A program made the translations under genes and the position numbers. Under the pieces are notes generated by a model, which did not search any database, was not told where the DNA came from, and saw only the letters and a list, made by a program, of their open reading frames with translations. Positions 16,157-23,337 of a DNA stretch of 32,624 nucleotides are shown here, in pieces. Source of the DNA: Clostridia bacterium (GTDB lineage Bacteria > Bacillota_A > Clostridia > Christensenellales > Aristaeellaceae); the NCBI GenBank assembly GCA_017530275.1, contig JAFXMP010000032.1:1-32624 (forward strand), written 5' to 3'. Position 1 is the first letter of the stretch. Every line of letters starts with the position of its first letter.

Positions 16157-17971
16157 TCATCGTTGCTTGAGCCATTTTTCCACATTTCGATATACGATCC
16201 CATTGGGCAAATCCTGATCGGCGCCGCGGTAGAGAATACATTTGGTGGTGATCTCGCCGTATTTGCGTTCCGCGTCGGCGCAGAGTTCATCATCATTCAG
16301 GACGTGATACTGCCGCTCGACGATTTCCCGGCTGTGCTTGATCTCATAGGCTTCGCTGGTGTTATTCCCCGCGTGGTAAATGAACATATCAAACTCACTC
16401 CGGCTCAGCACTAGCTTGAAAGCACGATCCTCTTTACGCAAGGAACGAGCGATTTCCAGCAGAACGATATCTTCCATCATACGGCCCCGAACCTCTTCCA
16501 GAATTTTCTCTGTCGCGAGTTTCTTATCATGTTCGCTGAAGCTTTGGAAAAGGGAATCTTTCATCAAAACATGAACCAATGCCTGCGCCTGGCAGTAGCG
16601 CATGCCGGGCTGTGTGAAGAGCACGTATTCCGTCGGTTCTGCGTCAATGACCGTAGTTTCCACGGGGCAGTCCACCACCAGATCGAGGGCTTTCAGGTAT
16701 TCCTTGATTTCCTCCACATGCGCCTGGGTAATGCCGACCTTCTGATCCTCCTGATTGCGGATTTCCAGCATTTCCATCAATTTCTTCGTGACGGCTTCCC
16801 GGTCAATTTGATCCAGGATATCCGTCCGCTTTTCAGGATCGGGCTGCTTCCGCAGTACCTCGGCAGCAGAGCCCAGGTCGTGGGATTTGAAGCGCTGGAT
16901 CAGCGTCCGCAGCAGGAACTGATGGTTCATGCTCTCGATGATGCGGTTGATGGCTCCGGTGAGTTCACCAGCCTCATACAGGGTGCGCAGATGCCGGAAA
17001 TAATTCCCACGATCACAGCAGGCCAGGGAATGCTGGATGTTTTTGCAGATGGCCGTATCGATGTATCTGCGGGTGGATTCGTCATCCCGGAAAGCGGCGT
17101 CCGCTTCCAGCGCGTCTTCATCGTCGAAAGCCAGTTCCCCGGCGCGGAGCGTTCCGCCATAGCGGATGTATTCGTCGATATCGTCGATCCCCAGTAATCG
17201 GCTGTACTCCCGGAAGGGAATATACGTGGTGTGCAAGGTATAAGCGCGATCATAAAGCTCCTGATTCAGCGTAAACCAGAAGCCCAACGAATCCGTGCCG
17301 GACAGAACGATCTTCCGCCCCATCATGGCGTAAACATCGGAAAACAGAGAGGCGGAATCGATGAAGTCCTCCATCAGGGTCACTTCGTCGATGAAAAAGT
17401 AACGATAACCCAAGCTGTCCAACAATTTCAGATCCCGGTTCATGTCGGCCATGGTATCCGTTACTCTGGCCTTGATATAAACTGCTTTTTTTCTCTCGTC
17501 CGGGTGCATTTCGGCAATCGCCTGTAAAAGCAGCGTAGTTTTTCCGGTGCGACGAAGGCCGTAAAGCAGACAAACTTTGCCGGGTGTGTTCCCTTGCATG
17601 TATTTTTGCAGGGAAGTGAAGCAATCCCGCTTTTGAAGCCCCTCGACGCTGGAGATCATATGATCGAGCTCCACGCCAGAAACCACGCGGGTATGATAAA
17701 CAGGCGCCTCCGCTTTCACGGAAGACACCCCCGCTTCTTTTCTCAGCTTTCTCAATTCCTGCTGGATTTCTTTCCGGCGTTCCAATTGCTTCATCGTTAT
17801 TTCCCGCTCATCCAACTTGATATAACGGGATTTCGTCTTTCCACCATCCGACCATTGAAGATAAGGCTGCTCTTTGCCCTTGATCTTCTTCATGACAAGG
17901 TTTCCCATGGGCAGCCGGGCAAGTTCTTCTTCCAATGCCGCTATGCGGGCGCTCATTTCGATGGATGTCAC
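16157..17971 (-). CDS. AAA ATPase with C-terminal PD-(D/E)XK-like domain (AAA_14/DUF4143-like)
   Basis: The 604-residue protein has three parts. Residues about 5-80 are a charged helical region with the KKIKGKEQPYLQW...YIKLDE pattern. Next is an ATPase domain with Walker A LLYGLRRTGKTTLL and Walker B YRYFFIDEVTLM, then a C-terminal domain with EFDMFIYHAG and YEIKHS, which fits the D...ExK core of PD-(D/E)XK nucleases. Such ATPases are widespread accessory genes of unclear role. The GTG at 17971 is chosen because GGAGG lies 8 bases upstream; the open frame back to 18025 crosses the promoter. A perfect TTGACA promoter overlaps a large inverted repeat, so the gene is probably tightly regulated. 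Confidence 0.75.
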   Translation of the reverse strand: MTSIEMSARIAALEEELARLPMGNLVMKKIKGKEQPYLQWSDGGKTKSRYIKLDEREITMKQLERRKEIQQELRKLRKEAGVSSVKAEAPVYHTRVVSGVELDHMISSVEGLQKRDCFTSLQKYMQGNTPGKVCLLYGLRRTGKTTLLLQAIAEMHPDERKKAVYIKARVTDTMADMNRDLKLLDSLGYRYFFIDEVTLMEDFIDSASLFSDVYAMMGRKIVLSGTDSLGFWFTLNQELYDRAYTLHTTYIPFREYSRLLGIDDIDEYIRYGGTLRAGELAFDDEDALEADAAFRDDESTRRYIDTAICKNIQHSLACCDRGNYFRHLRTLYEAGELTGAINRIIESMNHQFLLRTLIQRFKSHDLGSAAEVLRKQPDPEKRTDILDQIDREAVTKKLMEMLEIRNQEDQKVGITQAHVEEIKEYLKALDLVVDCPVETTVIDAEPTEYVLFTQPGMRYCQAQALVHVLMKDSLFQSFSEHDKKLATEKILEEVRGRMMEDIVLLEIARSLRKEDRAFKLVLSRSEFDMFIYHAGNNTSEAYEIKHSREIVERQYHVLNDDELCADAERKYGEITTKCILYRGADQDLPNGIVYRNVEKWLKQR

Positions 17972-17990
17972 ACGAAACACCTCCATCAGC

Positions 17991-18019
17991 ATGATAACAC
18001 GCGATAACCATTTTGTCAA
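17991..18019 (-). promoter_or_regulatory. consensus promoter of the 16157-17971 ATPase gene
   Basis: Read on the - strand, TTGACA (18019-18014), a 17-base spacer and TATCAT (17996-17991) form a near-perfect sigma-A promoter 20 bases before the GTG start. The spacer is occupied by one arm of the inverted repeat at 17993-18046. Confidence 0.82.
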
Positions 18020-18046
18020 TCTCATTGTTGGTTATCTCGTGTTATC
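17993..18046. promoter_or_regulatory. putative operator: inverted repeat with four GTTATC half-sites
   Basis: GATAACACGCGATAACC (17993-18009) and GGTTATCTCGTGTTATC (18030-18046) are inverted repeats with one mismatch in 17, separated by 20 bases. Each arm contains GATAAC (or GTTATC) twice, 10 bases apart, about one helical turn. The left arm covers the promoter spacer and -10, so a bound protein would block transcription. Confidence 0.75.
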
Positions 18047-18060
18047 TCTCTGCTCACTTT

Positions 18061-18075
18061 GTCCCAACTTGGGAC
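18061..18075. promoter_or_regulatory. palindrome GTCCCAACTTGGGAC, possible operator or remnant
   Basis: A 15-bp perfect palindrome with a single central base, extended to TTxGTCCCAACTTGGGACxAA. It lies in the 156-base gap between the ATPase promoter region and the end of the tag pseudogene. No gene depends on it clearly; it may be an operator of a lost gene. Confidence 0.45.
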
Positions 18076-18202
18076 GAATGATCGAAAAAAGCGTATGACA
18101 GTAGGACGAGTTGTTCATAGCAAGTATCTACGGAGTAATAAGATCATCGTCCAGCAAGAAATTAATGATGTTGCAATGAATGATGCTTTCCTCATAAGTC
18201 AC

Positions 18203-18809
18203 TTATGGTTTTTCCAGATACTGCCTTTTCCGAACCGTAGGGTATTGCGCGTTGATGGCATGATAGCAAGGGCAGGCGTCGTCGTGATCGTTGACGATAC
18301 CGCATGCCTGGAGATGGGCATACACCGTTACCGTGCCCATATACTTAAAGCCGTATGCCTTCAGCTCCTTGGCGATCTGGTCAGACAGGCCGTTGCTGAC
18401 GGGGGTTTTTTCCCTTTTCGTGCCCTATATACAGGATGGTCTTGCCGCCGGAATGGGCCCACAGCCAATCGCAAAAGCTGCCGTGTTCCCGCTGGATTTT
18501 CTGGAAGCACCGGGCGTTGTTGATCACCGCTTCGATCTTCCGGCAGGAGCGAATCATGCCGTCGAAGCCGAGGATGCGCTCCACATCGGCTTCCGTGTAG
18601 GCGGCAATTTTATCATAATCGAAACCGTCAAAGCAGGCACGAAAAATCTCCCGCTTCTTGAGCATCAGGCTCCAGCTGAGGCCGCATTGCATGGCCTCCA
18701 TCATCAAATGCTCAAACATCACCCGGTCATCGTGTACCGGCACGCCCCACTCTGTATCGTGGTATGTTTTCATGGCTTCAAAGGCGAAGCCCCAATCGCA
18801 GGAACCCAT
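18203..18809 (-). pseudogene. tag: 3-methyladenine DNA glycosylase I (Tag), single-base frameshift
   Basis: The 5' part (MGSCDWGFAFEAMKTYHDTE, WGVPVHDD, LSWSLMLKKRE, WLWAHSGG) is a clear TAG glycosylase, which removes 3-methyladenine from DNA. It reads to GHEKGKN and then leaves frame. The rest of the protein continues in the +1 frame (VSNGLSDQIAKELKAYGFKY, VYAHLQACGIVNDHDDACPC) to a TAA at 18203-18205. The break is in a run of six T followed or preceded by five G on the + strand (18401-18411), so one extra base explains it. The zinc-binding Cys/His ends are present in both parts. It is a recent pseudogene or a homopolymer sequencing error. AGGAG precedes the start. Confidence 0.85.
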
Positions 18810-18823
18810 GGCATTTCTCCTTT

Positions 18824-19837
18824 TTAACTATGCTTTGTTTCCTTACTTTTTTGCTTGGCTTCTTTTTCCAGCCCCTTCACTGTTTCCAGGTAGGCTTTTT
18901 CCACCGGGGACAGCGTCTGTGCCTGGAATTTGCGATATTCCGCCTGCGCCTTATCCAGCGCCTGCTGATGGCTAACGCTTCCGGCGTCCTGCAATAACTT
19001 CCGCCCGCCGGAGGAAAGCACTGCGTCCAGCTGCGCGATATAATCCCGCATATACATTGGCCGGTGCTCGATGGCCGCGATTTCGGCCAGGTCGAAGTAA
19101 CCGGAGACCAGGTTGTTCAGCACTCGCAATTCCTGCTCATCCAGATAATTCTTGGCGACGCCCACGTCCCGCAGCACGGGCAGATCGCCGGAGAAAGTGC
19201 GCAGGCCCATGAAAGGCTGCTCGGCGTCGGCACGTTGATAAATCACTTCCGCTGCCGTATGACCGTGGGCGGCGAAATGCAGCTTGTTCTGCACGATCTG
19301 GAAAAAACGGACGGAATCCTCGCTGTGTGGATCATAATCTACGCTGGTGGCGTACAGGTCCAGCACCTGCCGGTACAGCATCTTTTCCGAGGATCGAATA
19401 TCCCGGATGCGGTCCAGCAGTTCTTTCCAATAGCTGCCGCCACCATTGCCTTTCAAGCGTTCGTCGTCCAGCGTAAAACCCTTTTGCATGTACTCCTTCA
19501 AGCGGGCAGTAGCCCACTGGCGGAAACGGGTAGCTGTGATGGATTTCACGCGATAACCCACGGAGATAATAGCGTCCAGGTTATAGTAATCGACCTGATA
19601 GGTTTTCCCGTCCGCCGCAGATGTTGCATAATTTGCAACAACTGAATCCTTGGTCAATTCTCCCTCCGCAAAGATATTTTTCAGATGGCGGGAAATGGTC
19701 GATTTGCCACGGCCAAACAGCAGCGCGAGCTGATCCAGGGAGAGCCATACGGTATCCCCCTCAAACCGCACATCCACGCGGGTCAGGCCGTCGTCGGACT
19801 GGTAGACGATGATTTCGCCAAAGCTTTGTTCGGACAT
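18824..19837 (-). CDS. RhuM-family (COG3943) protein
   Basis: The 337-residue protein matches the virulence-associated RhuM family over its length. It begins GEIIVYQSDDGLTRVDVRFE, followed by LFGRGKSTISRHLKNIFAEG (a helix-turn-helix-like segment at about residues 40-60), DYYNLDAIISVGYRVKS and RFRQWATARLKEYMQKGF. The biochemical role is unknown, and members often sit next to or inside type I restriction-modification operons. That fits the truncated HsdR at 22784-23071. It precedes tag by 14 bases and follows the 150-residue gene by 60 bases on the same strand. Confidence 0.88.
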   Translation of the reverse strand: MSEQSFGEIIVYQSDDGLTRVDVRFEGDTVWLSLDQLALLFGRGKSTISRHLKNIFAEGELTKDSVVANYATSAADGKTYQVDYYNLDAIISVGYRVKSITATRFRQWATARLKEYMQKGFTLDDERLKGNGGGSYWKELLDRIRDIRSSEKMLYRQVLDLYATSVDYDPHSEDSVRFFQIVQNKLHFAAHGHTAAEVIYQRADAEQPFMGLRTFSGDLPVLRDVGVAKNYLDEQELRVLNNLVSGYFDLAEIAAIEHRPMYMRDYIAQLDAVLSSGGRKLLQDAGSVSHQQALDKAQAEYRKFQAQTLSPVEKAYLETVKGLEKEAKQKSKETKHS

Positions 19838-19897
19838 TCTTTAGACCTCATTTTTCTACAAAGGATATTTCAGCTATAATCAATATCATTGAAGCGC

Positions 19898-20350
19898 TTA
19901 ATCACGGCAGACCCATTCGATCTCCTGCTTTGTGTATTTGCCGCTGGTTTTCATGTGCCTTCGCAGGCATTCCTTGAATGCTTTCTGGCTGGTTTTGAGG
20001 ATGCGGATGGCGTAAATGGCGCCGATCAGGATGTCGATTTGGCTGCGCACATCCTGGATGGTCATGCGATCGTAGGATGCCTGATCGACGGGAATGACGG
20101 CGACGCCGATCAACGGGCCGTAAGCACGGATTTGCTGTTGGTTTTCGCGCATATGCTGCTGCATGACGCGCCACATCCCGTCCTTATCGCACGATTGTTG
20201 GGCGCCGCGCAGCGCGCGGCATTCCCTTTCCGCGGCTAGATACGCATGAATCTCCCGGGCGGCGATTTGGATCAGCTGGGCCAGTTCCAGCGACTTTTCT
20301 TTGTTCTCCTGGTATTGTTGGAAGAAAAAGCCGGTATTATAAGTGTCCAA
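19898..20350 (-). CDS. hypothetical helical protein
   Basis: The 150-residue protein starts at a TTG about 9 bases after AAAGG. It is mostly helical with a Q/R/K-rich middle (MQQHMRENQQQIRAYG) and a C-terminal basic stretch (CLRRHMKTSGKYTKQE). One mildly hydrophobic stretch (IDILIGAIYAIRIL) is too short to be convincing as a membrane segment. A TATAAT-like -10 is present upstream on the - strand near 20380. I do not recognise the family. It leads into the RhuM gene and may be co-transcribed. Confidence 0.6.
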   Translation of the reverse strand: MDTYNTGFFFQQYQENKEKSLELAQLIQIAAREIHAYLAAERECRALRGAQQSCDKDGMWRVMQQHMRENQQQIRAYGPLIGVAVIPVDQASYDRMTIQDVRSQIDILIGAIYAIRILKTSQKAFKECLRRHMKTSGKYTKQEIEWVCRD

Positions 20351-20421
20351 AATACCAATTCCTTTCGTAGATGATTTTGCATTATATAAAGAAAAACATC
20401 ATGTAGGCTGTTTGTTTTTAT

Positions 20422-21546
20422 TCATTCTTCAAGCTGCTTTTTCCACACAAGGACATCTAAGAATCGACCTATCCGATCGACTATTTCTTTTTCTTTGTCT
20501 CTTTGAAATGCTGTATTTACAGCAACAATAATGTTTGCATCGTTTTGTAGATCAATTTTATTGGAATAACATTGATAATCCCATTTCTTAGTCTTGATTA
20601 AACTACCAATTTGCAGAGCAGTTTTTTCCTCTTCTTTATCCAGATTGATGGCAAAAGAATCAATAAAATCACAAGGGAAACTGCCATGATATAGTACTAT
20701 TGCCACAGAAGTATTATTCCTTATAAATAATGTGAGAAGGTGTATACACTCTCTTACCATCCAGTCTTGCATATTAAATGTCTTTTGGGGTCTTTCCCAA
20801 AACTCCTTTGTCAATTCTTCTTCCTGGCAAAAGAACTTCAGCCCTTCCCGCTTATCAAAGTATTTATTCGCATAACCGATTATCTTATAACAGTTTTCGT
20901 ATAGTTCCAACGAAAAGAAACTGTTGAGTGTGGCTTGGTGTATCTCTTCAATGCATCGATAGGTGACTGCAATATATTTGAACAGATCTATTTCATCATG
21001 TTCTTCCAGGTGTTTCCTCTCATCAGATTTCCAGTCGCTTGATACTGACAACAAATAACTGCACTTTGTTTTTGCTTCAATATATATTGCCCCATCTTCT
21101 GCAATACCCATTCTAAGATTTTGGATTATACTGTCACAATGCTGATCGACATTGCGAAGCCGGTACACAATTTGGTATTCGATGTGTTCATCGTAAGCTT
21201 TATGAGTTGCTTCAGTAAACGCCTTTAAGCGTTCAGGAATTTCCTTACATTTCCTCTTTAAATAGGTTTCCCAATTATCCAAGAATTTTCGTAATTGAAA
21301 GAGAAAACCTGAGATAGCATCACCTAAATCATATTGATTGTATTCGCCTGTTTGTTTCATTAATGCAATGTTGATAGTTGAAATCTTCTTATATGCCCTT
21401 TTAAGTGGGTCTATCCTACGATTGGCAGAAAAAAGAATAGTTCTAATCGGCTCTTGTAATTGCTCAATGCGTTTATACTCTTCCTCGCTGCATTGACGTA
21501 ATACTTCAAATTTCTTATTTTGAACATTGGCAATATAGTAAAACAC
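20422..21546 (-). CDS. unidentified protein with a HEPN-type RNxxxH motif
   Basis: The 374-residue protein starts at a GTG with AGGAGAGG 6 bases upstream; the frame is open further but that start lacks such a site. A helical region contains YRLRNVDQHCDSII, in which R131-N132 and H136 fit the R-x4-6-H catalytic signature of HEPN ribonucleases, usually found between two helices as here. The C-terminal part includes a segment with FINQD-like features and a mixed alpha/beta pattern (VAIVLYHGSFPCDFIDSFAI, ANIIVAVNTAF). HEPN nucleases cleave RNA as toxins in abortive infection. It follows the AbiTii-like gene by 135 bases on the same strand and is more AT-rich than the core. The full-length family was not recognised. 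Confidence 0.65.
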   Translation of the reverse strand: MFYYIANVQNKKFEVLRQCSEEEYKRIEQLQEPIRTILFSANRRIDPLKRAYKKISTINIALMKQTGEYNQYDLGDAISGFLFQLRKFLDNWETYLKRKCKEIPERLKAFTEATHKAYDEHIEYQIVYRLRNVDQHCDSIIQNLRMGIAEDGAIYIEAKTKCSYLLSVSSDWKSDERKHLEEHDEIDLFKYIAVTYRCIEEIHQATLNSFFSLELYENCYKIIGYANKYFDKREGLKFFCQEEELTKEFWERPQKTFNMQDWMVRECIHLLTLFIRNNTSVAIVLYHGSFPCDFIDSFAINLDKEEEKTALQIGSLIKTKKWDYQCYSNKIDLQNDANIIVAVNTAFQRDKEKEIVDRIGRFLDVLVWKKQLEE

Positions 21547-21681
21547 TTTTGACCTCTCCTGTTTAGTATTCAGATTAGCCTTCGCACAGCGGCAGCAGTT
21601 CTTCCTGCTTGGCAACGATGCGTATTTTTTTGTGAGGTAGAAAGGGTTTTGTTTGCAGAATTGATTGTGCACATTGAAAAA

Positions 21682-22752
21682 CTATTCTACAGCCTTTATA
21701 CCCCTCATGTTTTTTAGCTTATCTACATCTGCTTTCAATGAAAGAATATCTCCCAAAGCAATGTATGTATGAATAATGCATTGCATTGCTTGCTCTCGTG
21801 TAACACTAGAATGAACGCCTGCATTCTGCTTGCTGTTGATTTGTTCCATCCAGTCAACTAGATATGTTGTTTCACTACCAACAAGCGTGTTTTTGGCTGC
21901 TTTTGATTGAAGGGTTTCTATTACTGCGGATAACTTGTTATTATCATGATCTCCTGAAACATCTATTTCTTTTCCTGATTTTGTTTTAAAGGTCTTATTG
22001 GGATAATTCGGTAAAACTTCATTAAAAAGCATTTTTGCAGTATCTGACCACAATCTCCGACAAGAAGTAAGAACTTGTGCATTGCGTTCGGGGTTTCCAT
22101 CTTCTATCATATCTTCAATGGCATTAAGTTTTTGAATTGTTGTTGTTGGCAATGAAGAAAAATAACGATTTACTCTTTCTTGATACTCCTCAAACACAGT
22201 TTGGGCTGCTTTCCCAAATTGTAACTCGATTTGCCACTTTACAGCATAATCATAATACTGTGATTTAAGTATAGACAAACGTCGCTCATGAGTTTTAATT
22301 GATCTCAATAATTCACTTGTATTCTGAGAAACTCTCAAAGTCATGCGTTCAGTGGCAACAAGTGCGTGTTCCCCTGATACCGAAAATCCATGAGTAGTAT
22401 AGTTAGCTAAAGCTTTCTTTTCGCTTTCAATAGATGTGTCTAACTCGTCAGAGAGGTCTGTAAATATATAGGTCACTTTTTTGCCTGTGTCATCTTCTTT
22501 TTGATAAGATCGTCCATGATCAACAGCAATTTTCCATGCGTTTTGAAGGATAAAACCATCTTGGTCTCGAGGATAACCACCATATTCATAGCCAAGCCAT
22601 TCTTGCCCTTCAGGATCATTGACAAGACGAGCGATTCGCATGCAAAGTAATAATGATGCGGAAACAGAAATAGTTCCATCTTCGATTCCATTTATAGCTT
22701 TTCCACAGGCTTCAAGCGCTTGTTCTCTTTTATTGGCAATACTACTCATCAT
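21682..22752 (-). CDS. AbiTii-like abortive infection protein
   Basis: The N-terminal 90 residues match the AbiTii domain pattern: helix, LLLCMRIARLVNDPEGQEWL, then GYEYGGYP. The same arrangement of a helical segment, DP..EW and an acidic/Gly-Tyr-Pro stretch is known from abortive infection proteins. The remaining 260 residues are helical and unassigned, with a long coiled region near 130-190. The first ATG at 22752 follows AAAGG by a short gap. The gene begins 31 bases after the stop of the truncated HsdR and precedes the HEPN-motif gene, so it may be read from the old hsdR transcript. The role in phage defence is an inference. Confidence 0.65.
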   Translation of the reverse strand: MMSSIANKREQALEACGKAINGIEDGTISVSASLLLCMRIARLVNDPEGQEWLGYEYGGYPRDQDGFILQNAWKIAVDHGRSYQKEDDTGKKVTYIFTDLSDELDTSIESEKKALANYTTHGFSVSGEHALVATERMTLRVSQNTSELLRSIKTHERRLSILKSQYYDYAVKWQIELQFGKAAQTVFEEYQERVNRYFSSLPTTTIQKLNAIEDMIEDGNPERNAQVLTSCRRLWSDTAKMLFNEVLPNYPNKTFKTKSGKEIDVSGDHDNNKLSAVIETLQSKAAKNTLVGSETTYLVDWMEQINSKQNAGVHSSVTREQAMQCIIHTYIALGDILSLKADVDKLKNMRGIKAVE

Positions 22753-22783
22753 AATTTTCCTTTCCCTAAATGTACGAGGGGAA

Positions 22784-23071
22784 TCAGATTGTCATACCAA
22801 AGACCATACCAACTTGCGGATGGGTGGCATAATCTTCCGCCTGTTTTTGGATATCTTCCCCTAGCGGGTTTTCCTCCCGCTTGGCTTCGAGGAGGGCAAT
22901 CGCTTTATCATCCACAAACAGGAGGTAATTGCTTTCCGTGTTTCCCTGCATCAGCGCTTCTTGAATGGCAGAGGCACGACGGGGGATGTATTCTTCGCGA
23001 GAAATAATCTCCCAACCGGCTTTTTTCAATTGTCGGTTGATCCGCTCTCGCGCTTTTTCTTCGGGAAGCAT
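22784..23071 (-). pseudogene. hsdR: truncated type I restriction subunit R (HsdR N-terminus)
   Basis: The 95-residue frame resembles only the N-terminal nuclease domain of HsdR-type proteins. It has ARERINRQLKKAGWEII, then YLLFVDDKAIALLEAKREEN, with the D...ExK catalytic triad of the PD-(D/E)XK fold, and QAEDYATHPQVGMVFG. HsdR is normally 800-1,000 residues, with helicase motor domains that are absent here. The frame stops right where the AbiTii gene begins. A functioning type I enzyme would also need hsdM and hsdS, which are not in the window. Confidence 0.75.
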
Positions 23072-23199
23072 TGGGATACATCCTTTCGGCGGTACTGGTC
23101 ACGATTTAGGAAGATAAGCAGGAAATGACGATCAATCCCTGTAAAATTCATTCTGATTATACCAAAGTTTTTTGAGCAGTACAAGATGCATATCCCATC

Positions 23200-23224
23200 A
23201 GCCGCTTCTTCGGAGGCGGCTTTT
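23200..23224 (+). terminator. Rho-independent hairpin with TTCG loop
   Basis: AGCCGCTTC (23200-23208) and GAGGCGGCT (23213-23221) pair around the stable tetraloop TTCG and are followed by TTTT. It lies in the gap between divergent genes and would stop + strand transcription before it reaches the ATPase operator at 23261. Confidence 0.7.
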
Positions 23225-23260
23225 CATGATGACAGCTCCCTATACGAAATTCTTCGCTTC

Positions 23261-23312
23261 AATTTCGCGAAATTGTTGCTTTATTTCGCGAAATCGGTTA
23301 TAATGATTTCGC
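23261..23312. promoter_or_regulatory. putative operator: two ATTTCGCGAAAT palindromes plus a half-site
   Basis: AATTTCGCGAAATT (23261-23274) and ATTTCGCGAAAT (23283-23294) are perfect palindromes about 20 bases apart, with a half-site ATTTCGC at 23306-23312. The second copy fills the promoter spacer and the half-site follows the -10. The downstream gene encodes an N-terminal helix-turn-helix, so autoregulation is likely. Confidence 0.8.
23276..23304 (+). promoter_or_regulatory. promoter of the 23338-25188 ATPase gene
   Basis: TTGCTT (23276-23281), a 17-base spacer and a perfect TATAAT (23299-23304) precede the ATG by 33 bases. The -35 is weaker than consensus, as often seen with operator-controlled promoters. 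Confidence 0.68.
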
Positions 23313-23337
23313 AATCCGAGAAACGAGGTGTGCATTT

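Noticed and set aside
16529..17197. + strand frame of 222 codons opposite the AAA_14-like gene
   Set aside because: Antisense shadow; the - strand gene has Walker motifs, a promoter and a ribosome binding site.
18401..18411. Programmed -1 frameshift in tag at A AAA AAC
   Set aside because: The heptamer is in the right phase for a -1 slip, but restoring the Tag frame needs +1, so an ordinary indel is the better explanation.
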